NCBI GenBank assembly: GCA_036501025.1
Contig: DASYBB010000067.1
Location: 48,187 to 112,186 of the forward strand
From: DASUBV01 sp036501025
GTDB lineage: Bacteria; Actinomycetota; Actinomycetes; Streptosporangiales; Streptosporangiaceae
DNA: 64,000 bases
Direction of reading: 5' to 3'
Position numbers and translations under genes: made by a program. Below, one piece after another: positions 27,858 through 36,348 of the stretch. The notes under the pieces were generated by a model that was given only the letters and a program-made list of their open reading frames with translations, searched no databases and was not told where the DNA came from. Position 1 is the stretch's first letter. Every line of letters starts with the position of its first letter.

Positions 27858-29915
27858 TTAGGCGTGGGGGAGGGCTAGCTCGCACCAGACGATCTTGCCT
27901 GAGACGGCCCGGCGGGCGCCCCAGCGCTGGGCGATCTGGCTGACCACCTGCAGGCCGCGGCCGCGCTCCTCGTCGTCGTCGGGGTGCCGCAGCCGGGGCA
28001 GCGCCGCCGAGTCGTCGAGGACCTCGATGACCAGCCCGCCCTCCAGGATGAGGCGCAGCCCGATCTGGCCCTGGGCGTAGCGGACGGCGTTGGTGACCAG
28101 CTCCGAGGCGAGCAGCTCAGCCGCCGGGATCAGCTCGGTCAGCCCCCAGCGCTTCATCGGCCGCCGGATCAGGGTCCGGGCCCGGTGCGCCGAGGTGAGC
28201 TCGGCGGGCAGCTTCCAGGTCACGAAGTTGTCCTCCGGGATCCGGCGCAGCCGGGCGATGAGCAGCGCGATGTCGTCGCGCTGCTGATCGGCGTAGACCC
28301 CGGCCAGGGTGGCCTTGCACAGGTCCTCCAGCGGCCGGTCGGCCGAGCCGGGGCCGAAGATGTCGCGCAGCTTGGCCAGCCCCACGTCGATGTCCTCGGT
28401 CCGGCGCTCGACCAGCCCGTCGGTGTACAGGACCAGCAGGCTGCCGTCGTCGATCTCGACGACCCGGCTCTGGATCGGCCCCGAGCCCACGCCGAGCGGC
28501 GGCGCCGGGGAGATGTCCAGCAGTTCGGTCGTCCCGTCCGGGCGGACCAGGAGCGGGGGCAGGTGCCCGGCCGAGGCCAGCTCGCACGACCCGCTGACCG
28601 CGTCGTAGATCGCGTAGACGCACGTCGCGAAGTGCGGCTCGCGCGCGCCGAGTTCCTGCATCAGCTCGTTGAGCTGCTGCAGCGTCTCGGCGGGCGGCAG
28701 CTCGAGCATGGCCAGGGTGTGGATGGCGGTGCGCAGCCGCCCCATGGTCACGGCCGCCCGGACACCGTGCCCGGCCACGTCCCCGACCACCAGCGCCACC
28801 CGGCCGCCGGGCAGCGCGATCGACTCGTACCAGTCGCCGCCGATCTCGATCAGCTGGCTGCCGGGCAGGTACCGGTGCTTGACCTCGACCGAGGACGGCG
28901 CCGACAGCCCGGTGGGCAGCATGCTGCGCTGCAGCGTCAGGGCGGTCGCGCGCTCGCGGCTGTAACGCTGCGCGTTGTCCATGAACATGGCCGCGCGGGA
29001 TGCGAACTCCATCCCGAGCTCCGTGTCATACGCGTCGAAACGGCGGTAACCGGGCAGGCGGGTGCATACGAAGAAGCCGAGCATGATCCCGCGGGCGATG
29101 AGGGGCAGGACCAGCAGCGAGCTCTGGCCCAGCAGCTCGGAGACCGGCTTGCGGATCCACGCGTCCGCGATCTTGTCCGCGGTGGACTCGACGATGATCT
29201 CGCTCACCGGCAGGCCGGTGGTCATGCACTTGGTGTAGGGCGTGTCGGGCGGGTAGCGGAGCACCTCGCCGGTCGGGAACGTCGCGTCCCACGTGCCGTC
29301 GTTGTCGTCGTGCGCCACGGCCAGCCGCCGGAGCAGCTGGGTCCCGTCGGCCGTGTCCGAGGGCGGGTCCTCGTCGCCGATCAGGCTCTCCCGGATGAGC
29401 AGCCCGGCCGCATTGCAGAAATGCGGGACCACGACGTTGATCAGCTCCGGCGCCATCTGATCCATGTCGAGCTCGCCGCCGATCCGGCGCAGCGCGCCGT
29501 CGAGCATCGCGTGCCGCATGACGGCCGGGTCCAGGAAGCGCTCCTCCAGCGGCGGCGGGATCCGCAGGATGACCTGCGCGACCAGCTCGGGGTCGGCCGA
29601 CCGCACCGGCTGGACCGTGACGACGCCGTCGGCTGTCGTGCCGCGGGCCGTCCGGACCGTCAGGACGGTCGTGCCCTCCCGGCCGGAGCAGGCCCCGTCG
29701 ATCAGCCCCTGCAGCGTTGCGGCGTGCGCCTCCGGCCCGGCCAGCAGGCTGCCGAGATCGGTGCCGAGCAGCGCCGACGGGACATCGCTCAGCACGTCGG
29801 CCGCCGCGCGGTCGTGCTGGCGGATTCGGCCCGTTTTGTCGATGCCGAGCATGAGCGTGCGCGCCGAGGTGTTCGCCAGCAGCGCGGAGATCTCGGCAGT
29901 CGCGGCTGGAGCCAA
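27858..29915 (-). CDS. SpoIIE-type protein phosphatase with PAS-like, GAF-like and HATPase domains
   Basis: 685-residue soluble regulator typical of actinobacterial partner-switching systems. In order: PAS-like sensor (~10-110), GAF-like domain (~150-315), SpoIIE PP2C phosphatase (~330-545; motifs GGDWYE, DVAGHG, LVLYTDGLVE, DDIALLI) and a C-terminal HATPase_c anti-sigma-kinase-like domain (~560-680; SELVTNAVRYA). It probably both phosphorylates and dephosphorylates an anti-anti-sigma factor in response to a bound signal. The start is a TTG at 29915 with AAGGGAG 8 nt upstream. It is divergent from the flavin monooxygenase. Confidence 0.88.
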   Translation of the reverse strand: MAPAATAEISALLANTSARTLMLGIDKTGRIRQHDRAAADVLSDVPSALLGTDLGSLLAGPEAHAATLQGLIDGACSGREGTTVLTVRTARGTTADGVVTVQPVRSADPELVAQVILRIPPPLEERFLDPAVMRHAMLDGALRRIGGELDMDQMAPELINVVVPHFCNAAGLLIRESLIGDEDPPSDTADGTQLLRRLAVAHDDNDGTWDATFPTGEVLRYPPDTPYTKCMTTGLPVSEIIVESTADKIADAWIRKPVSELLGQSSLLVLPLIARGIMLGFFVCTRLPGYRRFDAYDTELGMEFASRAAMFMDNAQRYSRERATALTLQRSMLPTGLSAPSSVEVKHRYLPGSQLIEIGGDWYESIALPGGRVALVVGDVAGHGVRAAVTMGRLRTAIHTLAMLELPPAETLQQLNELMQELGAREPHFATCVYAIYDAVSGSCELASAGHLPPLLVRPDGTTELLDISPAPPLGVGSGPIQSRVVEIDDGSLLVLYTDGLVERRTEDIDVGLAKLRDIFGPGSADRPLEDLCKATLAGVYADQQRDDIALLIARLRRIPEDNFVTWKLPAELTSAHRARTLIRRPMKRWGLTELIPAAELLASELVTNAVRYAQGQIGLRLILEGGLVIEVLDDSAALPRLRHPDDDEERGRGLQVVSQIAQRWGARRAVSGKIVWCELALPHA

Positions 29916-30040
29916 CCGAGCGCTCCCTTCGCCTGTGCGGATCGTGGCCTGTTCTTCTTATTATGGATCAGCTTCGCTCATGTTGGCCGGGAACGCCTCA
30001 GGCCTGCCTTGGGCCAGGCCGGGTAAATGGACCTGAAAGC

Positions 30041-31756
30041 GTGTCGATCGCGACTGGGGGGCGTGTGCCAGCAGCACGATCCGGCGACGTAATTGTTGTA
30101 GGTGCTGGGCCAACGGGCCTGATTCTAGCCGCAGAGCTGGCCCTCGCGGGCGCGCGCTGCGTGGTCCTGGACCGCCGGTCCGGGCCGCGAGCCGACTCCC
30201 GCGCGATCTGCCTGCACGCACGCAGCCTGGAGGCCCTGGACCTCCGCGGCGAGGCCGGCCGCTTCGCGGGCGCCGGGCTGGCCGTGCCGTCGTTCCCGCT
30301 CGGTCCGCGCGGCGCCCGGATCGATTTCTCCGTGCTGGACTCAGATTTTCCGTACCTGCTCGACCTCCCGCAGAGCGAGATCGAGCGCCTGCTGCTGGCC
30401 CGGGCGCTCGACCTCGGTGCCGAGGTCCGCTGGTCGACCACGGTGACGTCCGTCGTGCAGGACGACACCGGGGTGCGCGTCGCGCTGGCTCCGGGCGGCG
30501 AGGCACGTGCCGACTATGTCGTCGGGTGCGACGGAGTGCATAGTTTCGTCCGGAATGAGATGGCAATCCCGTTTCCCGGCGTCCACAATCCGGGCTCGGT
30601 CATTCTTGCTGATCTTCGCCTGGACGGGTTCTCGATGGACGCGGCGTACGGTGACCTATCGCGGAACGGGATGCTGCTCATTTTCCCGTTCCGCGACGGT
30701 TTCTGCCGCGTCGTGCTCTACGACTACGGGCAGGGGGACGTCCCCGTTGACGTGCCCGTCTCGCTGGCCGATGTCACCGGCAGCCTGCTGCGGGTATCCG
30801 GCCGGGACTTCGGGCCGCGCGAGCTGCGCTGGTCGGGCCGCTACCAGAGCGAGAGCCGCCAGGCGCCGACCTACCGGGCGGGCCGCGTCCTGCTGGCCGG
30901 AGACGCCGCGCACGCGCACTCGCCGGCCGGCGCGCAGGGCATGAACACCGGCCTGCAGGACGCCATGAACCTGGGCTGGAAGCTCGGCGCGGCGCTGGGC
31001 GGCTGGGGGCCGGACTGGCTCCTGGACTCCTACTCGGCCGAGCGGCATCCGGTGGGCGCCGCCGTCCTGGCCCTGAGCGGCCGCCAGTTCCGGCTGAACA
31101 CCGTCCGCTCGCCGGCCCGCCGCGCGCTGCGCTGGGCCGTGCACCGGCTCGTGGTGCCCCTGCCGCCTGTGCAGGCCCGGCTGGCGCGGGACTACTCCGG
31201 GATCTCCATCGCCTACTCGCCGGCCGGGTCCGGGGCGAGCCCCGCCCATCCGCTGGCGGGCCGGCGGCTGCCGCGTGGCGCCGTGACCCTCGCCGACGGG
31301 CGCCGGGGCCGGCTGGCCGAGTTCTTCCACGACGGGACGTTCGTCCTGCTCGACAGATCCGCCGGGCTGCCCGGCGGGGCGGGGGGCGGTCCGGCCGCGG
31401 AGGCGGGTTCAGCCGGGGCGGCATTCTCGGCTGGAGCGGCCTTCCCGGCCGGGGCCGGGGACCGCGTTCCGGACGGGGCGGGTTCCGCCGGTGAGGCCGG
31501 CCCGGCTCCGAGCGGGGCGGGACGGCGGGCGGGCGCGGCGAGCGACGGGGTGCTGGCCGGCGCGCCGGCGGACCGGGTCGCGGTCGTCCCGTACCGGGCC
31601 ACGACCGCAGCCGGGCTCCCGGCCGCCGTGCTCGTCCGTCCCGACGGGTACATCGCGTGGGCCAGCGACGAGCCGGATCCGGCCGCGCGGGCCGCCGCCG
31701 CGCGCGCCGCGATCCGCCAGTGGTGCTGCCCGGGCGTCCTCACCAGCCCCGGTTAG
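30041..31756 (+). CDS. FAD-dependent aromatic monooxygenase (PheA/TfdB family)
   Basis: Group A flavoprotein hydroxylase of about 571 residues using NAD(P)H and O2. It has the GxGxxG motif VIVVGAGPTG, the DG motif VVGCDGVHS and the second FAD site VLLAGDAAHAHSPAGAQGMN. The C-terminal thioredoxin-like domain is interrupted by a Gly/Ala-rich insertion of ~70 residues starting after FVLLDRSAGLPGG. The start is unsure: GTG at 30041 or 30065 are plausible, and the frame is open to 29963. Relatives hydroxylate phenols or polyketides; the substrate here is unknown. The stop overlaps the end of the convergent SIP gene by 4 bp. Confidence 0.87.
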   Translation: MSIATGGRVPAARSGDVIVVGAGPTGLILAAELALAGARCVVLDRRSGPRADSRAICLHARSLEALDLRGEAGRFAGAGLAVPSFPLGPRGARIDFSVLDSDFPYLLDLPQSEIERLLLARALDLGAEVRWSTTVTSVVQDDTGVRVALAPGGEARADYVVGCDGVHSFVRNEMAIPFPGVHNPGSVILADLRLDGFSMDAAYGDLSRNGMLLIFPFRDGFCRVVLYDYGQGDVPVDVPVSLADVTGSLLRVSGRDFGPRELRWSGRYQSESRQAPTYRAGRVLLAGDAAHAHSPAGAQGMNTGLQDAMNLGWKLGAALGGWGPDWLLDSYSAERHPVGAAVLALSGRQFRLNTVRSPARRALRWAVHRLVVPLPPVQARLARDYSGISIAYSPAGSGASPAHPLAGRRLPRGAVTLADGRRGRLAEFFHDGTFVLLDRSAGLPGGAGGGPAAEAGSAGAAFSAGAAFPAGAGDRVPDGAGSAGEAGPAPSGAGRRAGAASDGVLAGAPADRVAVVPYRATTAAGLPAAVLVRPDGYIAWASDEPDPAARAAAARAAIRQWCCPGVLTSPG

Positions 31757-32547
31757 GCGTCGCGCGCGGGCTCGCCGTGGCCGGCGTTGGCCCGGCCGCG
31801 GCCCCAGTAGGCCTTCGGGGACATCTGATCCGCCGGCAGGCCGCGGCCGGCCAGCACCTCGCGCAGGGCCAGGACGACCTTGGCCTCGCCCAGCAGGTAG
31901 GCCTGCCCGCTGCCGGGCAGCAACTCGACCTCCGCGGCCTCGTCGGCCAGCCCGGCCGGCTCGCCCGCCGGGCCGGCGAGACGGTGCAGCCAGGTCAGCC
32001 GCGTCCGGGCCGGCGCCAGGAGCTCCTGCTCGTCGGCCGGGTCGGGGACCTCGATTACCACGGTGGCCACCGAGTCGCCGGGCAGGGCCTCGGTCATGGC
32101 GAAGATCGCGGGCAGCGCCGACTCATCGCCGATGAACAGGTGCCAGTCGGCCGCGGTCGAGGTGGTGATCTTGCCGCGCGGGCCGATGCCCTCGATCCGG
32201 TCACCGGGGCGCGCCGCCCGGACCCAGCGCTCGCCGGGACCGTCGCCGTGGAGGACGACGTCCAGGGTGAGCAGGCGCCGGGCCAGGTCCAGCTGGCGGA
32301 TCGTGTAGCGGCGCCGGACCGGCCGGTTGCCGTCGGCCGCCACCAGCAGCATCACGTCCTGGCCGGGCGCATAGCTGAACCCGTCCAGTTCCGGCGCGGT
32401 GAGCACCAGCCGTTGCATGTGCGGCGTCAGCAGCTGAGAGCCGACCACCTCCAGGTGGAGGCGGCGGGTGTCCGCGAGACTCCCCGAAAGCTGCGCGAAC
32501 GGGTCGTCGAGCGTAGCTCGCACGGTCTCGGGTAGTGCGTCGGTCAT
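31753..32547 (-). CDS. siderophore-interacting protein (FAD-dependent ferric reductase)
   Basis: 264-residue SIP/ViuB-family flavoprotein that releases iron from ferric siderophores in the cytoplasm by reduction. The FAD-binding RRRYTIRQ motif (RxYTxR type) and FIGDESALPAI, which contacts the reductant, are both present; the C-terminal AYWGRGRAN is typical. The ATG at 32547 follows GGAGAGG by about 10 nt. It is divergent from the metal-receptor gene across 145 bp, which suggests a shared iron or metal role; no IdeR/DmdR-type iron box is visible there. Confidence 0.92.
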   Translation of the reverse strand: MTDALPETVRATLDDPFAQLSGSLADTRRLHLEVVGSQLLTPHMQRLVLTAPELDGFSYAPGQDVMLLVAADGNRPVRRRYTIRQLDLARRLLTLDVVLHGDGPGERWVRAARPGDRIEGIGPRGKITTSTAADWHLFIGDESALPAIFAMTEALPGDSVATVVIEVPDPADEQELLAPARTRLTWLHRLAGPAGEPAGLADEAAEVELLPGSGQAYLLGEAKVVLALREVLAGRGLPADQMSPKAYWGRGRANAGHGEPARDA

Positions 32548-32692
32548 GTGACTGCAGCCTCTCCGTGTCGCCCGGCTCGCGATGCCGGGCGGGACGAAGG
32601 CCACAGTACGCGAGCGATCACACAAGTGATGCTGGAGGTTATGGCTTGCGCCGTTCAGAATGAGAGCGAGCGAGGGACCTGGGGGGACAGTC

Positions 32693-33694
32693 ATGCCAGA
32701 CCGGGGTGAGTCCGGAGTGCCCGCCGGCCGGCGTGGTACACGCGGAGCCGCGCGTGACGTAAGTGGCGCAAGCGACAAGACCGCCCGAGACCGCGCCGCC
32801 CGAGACCGCGCCGCGGGTGACCGGGCCGCGGGTGACCGGGCGGCGCGCGGCCGTCCCGGGAGCGGCATCCAGGCCCCCGGCGAGCTGACCGCGGACGACA
32901 TGGGCGGCGCGGTGCTGGTGCCGCAGTCGGTCCGTCGCGTCGTGTCGCTCGTCCCGTCGCTGACCGAGGCGGTCGCGTCCTGCGACCCGCGCCTGCTGGT
33001 CGGCGCGACGATCTGGTGTGCGCACCCGGCCGACCTGGCCGTGACCCGCGTCGGCGGGACGAAGAATCCCGACGTCGCCAAGATCGTCGCCCTGGCCCCC
33101 GACGTGGTGCTGGCCAATGAGGAGGAGAACCGGCAGCCCGACCTCGACGCGCTGCGGGCGGCCGGCCTCAACGTGTGGGTGACCCGGGTGCGGAACCTGC
33201 CCGAGGCGCTGACGTCCCTGGCCCGGATGCTGACGGTGGCCTGCCGGCTCCCGGCGCCCGCCTGGCTGGACACGGCCGCGACGGCCTGGGCCCGCCTCCC
33301 GCAGCTGACCGCCCGGACGCCCCGCCCGGCCGTGATCCCGATCTGGCGGCGGCCCTGGATGGTCCTCGGGCGGGACACCTTCGCCGGCGACCTGCTGGCC
33401 CGGCTCGGCATGGTCAACGTCTACGCGGATCAGGACGAGCGGTACCCGCGCGTCGGCATCGACGAGATCCGCGGCATCGGCGCCGACCTGTTCGTGCTGC
33501 CGGACGAGCCGTACCGGTTCAGCGCGTCGGACGGCCCGGAAGCCTTCCCCGGTGATCGCACCGCACTCGTCAGCGGGCGGCACCTGACCTGGTACGGACC
33601 GTCGCTGACCGAGGCGCCCGCGGTCCTGGCCCGCCAGCTGTCCGCCGCCCGCATCCGCTGCCCCGGCCCGCCCCTCGCCCCCCTCCACACCTGA
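32693..33694 (+). CDS. helical-backbone metal receptor (BtuF-like), apparently without signal peptide
   Basis: 333-residue protein of the periplasmic-binding fold used for vitamin B12, heme or ferric siderophores (RRVVSLVPSLTEAV; PDVVLANEEENRQPDLDALRAAGLNVWVT). The first ~75 residues are disordered, with five-residue repeats of the ARDRA/AGDRA type, and show no hydrophobic signal sequence or lipobox. It may therefore act inside the cell, as a chaperone or sensor, rather than as an importer subunit; no permease or ATPase gene is adjacent. The ATG at 32693 with GGGGGGA upstream is preferred over the one at 32660. Divergent from the SIP gene. Confidence 0.82.
   Translation: MPDRGESGVPAGRRGTRGAARDVSGASDKTARDRAARDRAAGDRAAGDRAARGRPGSGIQAPGELTADDMGGAVLVPQSVRRVVSLVPSLTEAVASCDPRLLVGATIWCAHPADLAVTRVGGTKNPDVAKIVALAPDVVLANEEENRQPDLDALRAAGLNVWVTRVRNLPEALTSLARMLTVACRLPAPAWLDTAATAWARLPQLTARTPRPAVIPIWRRPWMVLGRDTFAGDLLARLGMVNVYADQDERYPRVGIDEIRGIGADLFVLPDEPYRFSASDGPEAFPGDRTALVSGRHLTWYGPSLTEAPAVLARQLSAARIRCPGPPLAPLHT
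32781..32840 (+). repeat. two 15-bp units, each tandemly duplicated
   Basis: CCGCCCGAGACCGCG at 32781 and 32796, then CCGCGGGTGACCGGG at 32811 and 32826. The two units are themselves related, so an original 15-bp repeat seems to have been amplified twice. It encodes the ARDRA/AGDRA stretch of the metal-receptor protein in frame. Confidence 0.85.
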
Positions 33695-33856
33695 CCGCCG
33701 TCCGGCCATGATGGCGGGAAGTCCGCTCACATCCCCGGGGTGAGTGATCTTCCCACGATCATCAGAGCGCCGGCGCTGGGCGTGCTGACGGGGCTGACAC
33801 GGCTGGCGGGGCTGACACGGCTGGCGAGAACGGCGGGGACGGCCGCGACGGGAGAC

Positions 33857-34048
33857 GACAACGCCCTCGTGAGCAGCTGCTCACGAGGGCGCCATCAGTG
33901 TCGATGCGCGGTCGCCTCACGGCGAGAGGCACATCGCGGCTCCAGCCGAACGGTATTCCGCGAAGGCATTGGTTAGGCCCGGGGGACTCAAACGCACCGA
34001 CGGTCCACTGTAACGCGACCCCCCGCCGCGCTATTCCGCGCCCGCCGG
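33857..34048 (-). repeat. structured ~195-bp repeat, copy 1 (candidate non-coding RNA)
   Basis: Fills most of the gene-free stretch 33695-34072. It starts with GACAAC, then a perfect 30-bp palindrome (33862-33891; arms CGCCCTCGTGAGCAG and its complement). A 99-bp core follows at 33905-34003, with a small hairpin TCGCC-TCAC-GGCGA, and it ends near a shared CTATTCCGCG block. The core matches copy 2 at 94 of 99 positions. If transcribed on the minus strand, the palindrome would be a 3' terminator followed by GTTGTCGT. No known RNA family is recognised; the strand is inferred. Confidence 0.55.
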
Positions 34049-34072
34049 CGCGAGTGGTTCGCGGTGCGCGGG

Positions 34073-34441
34073 TCAGCGGGGTGGGGTGAGGAGGGCGGCC
34101 AGGGCGTTCATGGCGGCGGGGACGAGGGCGTAGTAGGCCCAGACACCGCGCTTGTCTCGGGTGAAGATCCCGGCCTCGACCAGGATCTTCAGGTGATGCG
34201 AGACCGTCGGCTGAGTGAGGCCGAGCGGCTCGGTCAGGTCGCAGACGCACGCCTCGCCGCCCTCGTGCGCGGCGACCATGGAGACCAGCCGCAGGCGGGT
34301 CGGGTCGGCCAGCGCCTTGAGCGTGCGGGCCAGGCCGGCCGCCTGGCCCGCGGTGATCGGCTCCCGGAGCAGGGGGGCGCAGCACTGGTCGGCCAGCAGC
34401 CGGGGCACGGCCGGGGCCTCGGCGACGACTGAATTGCTCAT
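34073..34441 (-). CDS. arsR: ArsR-family metalloregulator, thiol-rich
   Basis: 122-residue winged-helix repressor. The HTH is TQPTVSHHLKILVEAG. Thiols are Cys20-Cys21 (DQCCAP) and the helix-3 pair ACVCDL (Cys65, Cys67); the CVCDL motif is the arsenite site of E. coli-type ArsR, and the N-terminal Cys pair resembles the Corynebacterium glutamicum ArsR site. It should release DNA on binding As(III) or Sb(III). It is divergent from a small Cys-Cys protein gene, with an 84-bp shared promoter. No arsB, acr3 or arsC is adjacent, so the inducer remains inferred. Confidence 0.88.
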   Translation of the reverse strand: MSNSVVAEAPAVPRLLADQCCAPLLREPITAGQAAGLARTLKALADPTRLRLVSMVAAHEGGEACVCDLTEPLGLTQPTVSHHLKILVEAGIFTRDKRGVWAYYALVPAAMNALAALLTPPR

Positions 34442-34525
34442 CCGGCCAGTATGCGCCAGGTATTGACAGCCGTCTATCCCGGGCGCACAGTAGCCATCGA
34501 CGATTATCTATACCTGGGAGTGGCG
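34442..34525. promoter_or_regulatory. divergent promoter/operator between arsR and the Cys-Cys protein
   Basis: AT-richer than its surroundings. It holds TTGACA (34463-34468), a good -35 box for the rightward gene, and two similar elements, TTGACAGCCGTCTATC and TCGACGATTATCTATA, likely ArsR half-site pairs. The match to published ArsR operators is loose. Confidence 0.4.
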
Positions 34526-34906
34526 ATGAGCACCGAGCCTGAGGCGGGGTCCGCGCGCGACGAGGGGGCGGGCGGCGGGGGCTGGGCGCCGGATGCGTGC
34601 ACGCTGCCGACGTCGGAGCGGCCATCGCGGGCGGCTGACTTCGACGCGGTGTTCGCGGCCACGGTCCGCGACCTGGAGCGCGTCGGGCCGACCCGGCTGC
34701 GCCTGGATCTCGAGCCCAGCCCCCAGGCGGCGGCGCGGATGGCGGAGCTGGCGGCGGCCGAGACGGGGTGCTGTTCCTTCTTCAGCTTCGCCCTCACCGC
34801 CACGGGCGGCGCGCTGACCCTGGACATCACGGTCCCGCAGCAGTACGCGCCGGTGCTGGCGGCCCTGGCCGACCGCGCCGGCGCGGCGGCCGGCCTGGCG
34901 TCCTGA
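34526..34906 (+). CDS. small conserved protein with CTLPT and GCCSFF motifs
   Basis: 126 residues from the ATG at 34526, with GGGAG 5 nt upstream. After a disordered ~20-residue start it has CTLPTSERPSR (Cys25) and ETGCCSFFSF (Cys82-Cys83), then a beta-rich end. I have seen this motif pair in uncharacterised actinobacterial proteins encoded next to metalloregulators, but no function is known to me. Three cysteines placed like this, plus the divergent arsR, suggest binding or detoxification of a thiol-reactive metalloid. That is inference from context. Confidence 0.7.
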   Translation: MSTEPEAGSARDEGAGGGGWAPDACTLPTSERPSRAADFDAVFAATVRDLERVGPTRLRLDLEPSPQAAARMAELAAAETGCCSFFSFALTATGGALTLDITVPQQYAPVLAALADRAGAAAGLAS

Positions 34907-34960
34907 CCTCGGCGTCCACGGCCAGCGCCGCGGGGCCGGCCGGCGGCCGGGCCCGGATAC

Positions 34961-35156
34961 GACAACACCCCCGTGAGCCGTAGCTCGCCGGGGGCGGTAT
35001 CGGTGCCGGTGCGCGGTCGCCTCACGGCGAGAAGCACATCGCGGCTCCAGCCGAGCGGTATTCCGCGAAGGCGATGGTTAGGCCCGGGGGACTCGAACGC
35101 ACCGACGGGGGCTAGTAACGCCGCCTCCGGCCCGCCTATTCCGCGGCCCGCCGGGC
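34961..35156 (-). repeat. structured ~195-bp repeat, copy 2 (candidate non-coding RNA)
   Basis: Second copy, in the same orientation, 1.1 kb from the first and lying in the 349-bp gap before hisG. The end hairpin differs in sequence (CCCCCGTGAGC at 34968-34978, CGTA loop, GCTCGCCGGGGG at 34983-34994) but keeps pairing, as expected for compensatory change. The core is 35010-35108. The core would also encode similar peptides on both strands, but most of its differences change amino acids, so a structural role fits better. It could alternatively serve as the hisG leader on the plus strand. Confidence 0.55.
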
Positions 35157-35255
35157 GGCTTCGCGGGGGCGGCCGCGCGCCGGGCGGGGCAGGGCGGCGC
35201 GCGGGGAGCGGCTAGAGTCGGGACCAGATTGCCCCATGACGAGAGTGAGTTTTCC

Positions 35256-36131
35256 TTGCTGTCCCTGGTCCTGCCGAAGGGCTCGCTGGAGCGCGCCACC
35301 CTCGACCTGTTCGATGCGGCTGACCTGACCGTGCAGCGGTCGTCGGACCGTGACTACCACGCGGCGATCGACGACCCCCGCATCGACCGGGTCAAGTTCC
35401 TGCGGCCGCAGGAGATCCCGTCCTATGTCGCCGAGGGCCTGTTCGACTTCGGCATCACCGGCCGGGACTGGATCACCGAGACCGGCGCTAACGTCACCTC
35501 GCTCGGCGAGCTGCAGTACTCCAAGGCGACCTCCTCGCCGGTCCGCGTGGTGCTCGCGGTGCCCTCCAGCGCACCGTGGCAGTCCGTGCGCGACCTGCCC
35601 GACGGCCTGCGCATCTCGACCGAGTTTCCCGAGCTCACCCGCCGGTTCCTGGACTCAGCCGGAGTCAAGGCGGCCGTCATCCCGTCCTACGGGGCGACCG
35701 AGGCCAAGGTGCCTGACATCGTGGACGCGATCGTCGACCTGACGGAGACCGGGTCGTCGCTGCGGCGCAACGGGCTGCGCATCCTGGAGACGATCTTGAC
35801 CAGCTACACCGAGCTGGTGGCGAACCCGGTGGCGCACGAGGACGAGGTCAAGCGGTCGGCGATGGAGGACATCGCGCTGCTCCTGCGCGGCGCCATCCAG
35901 GCCCGCGGCAGTGTGCTGCTCAAGCTCAATGTCGGCGTGGGCGACCTGGGCGCCGTCACGGCCATGCTGCCGGCCCTGTCATCGCCGACCGTGACCTCGC
36001 TGGCCCGCGGCGACATGCATGCGGTGGAGGCGGTGGTGCCCAAGCGCGGGGTCAACACGCTGATCCCCGCGCTGAAGTCGGCCGGCGCCCGCGACATCCT
36101 GGAAGTCCCCATCTCCAAGATCGTCGAGTAG
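35256..36131 (+). CDS. hisG: ATP phosphoribosyltransferase, long form
   Basis: About 291 residues; first enzyme of histidine synthesis, joining ATP and PRPP. It begins MLSLVLPKGSLERATLDLF, has the LFDFGITGRDWITETGA block and the PRPP-loop-like ATEAKVPDIVDAIVDLTETG. It extends through the C-terminal regulatory domain of the long, histidine-inhibited form (GDLGAVTAMLPALSSPTVTSL). The start is probably the TTG at 35256; the frame opens at 35229 but the family start matches the later codon. It stands about 9 kb from the other his genes and without the usual neighbour hisE, which is not found in this window. Confidence 0.93.
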   Translation: MLSLVLPKGSLERATLDLFDAADLTVQRSSDRDYHAAIDDPRIDRVKFLRPQEIPSYVAEGLFDFGITGRDWITETGANVTSLGELQYSKATSSPVRVVLAVPSSAPWQSVRDLPDGLRISTEFPELTRRFLDSAGVKAAVIPSYGATEAKVPDIVDAIVDLTETGSSLRRNGLRILETILTSYTELVANPVAHEDEVKRSAMEDIALLLRGAIQARGSVLLKLNVGVGDLGAVTAMLPALSSPTVTSLARGDMHAVEAVVPKRGVNTLIPALKSAGARDILEVPISKIVE

Positions 36132-36348
36132 TGCAGGTAATTGCCCGGATAACCGAAGGAATATCCGAATTAGGGTGGCATCGGGCTGCCCGAATTAGCC
36201 GTGAAAATAATACGGCGTCCCAATAGCCAATCGGCTGGGCGGGCAGCCTGACCCGTTCTGGTCGGCTGCCGGCGGATATAACGCGGTAGTCGCCTCGGCG
36301 CAACCTTGACGAGGTAACAGCGGCATGCCCAAGATGGGAGCGTTCGCC

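Noticed and set aside
27984..30026. 680-codon open frame on the plus strand opposite the SpoIIE phosphatase
   Set aside because: Composition is low-complexity Arg/Gln/Val-rich and lacks motifs; the minus-strand product has four recognisable domains.
32548..32692. IdeR/DmdR iron box between the SIP and receptor genes
   Set aside because: No sequence resembling the TTAGGTTAGGCTAACCTAA consensus is present.
33863..34600. minus-strand frame running from arsR through structured repeat copy 1, with a similar peptide at copy 2
   Set aside because: The peptides resemble each other only because the DNA is repeated; most of the core differences are non-synonymous in both directions and no start with a ribosome site is seen.
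33990..35108. tRNA-like T-arm text (GTTCGAGTCC and CCTAACCA on the minus strand) in both structured repeats
   Set aside because: The bases flanking the TTCGA loop do not form a T-stem, and no acceptor, D or anticodon arms can be paired around it.
33857..35156. arsR pair as a transposon bounded by the repeats
   Set aside because: No transposase, no terminal inverted repeats and no target duplication; the repeats have diverged and look structural.
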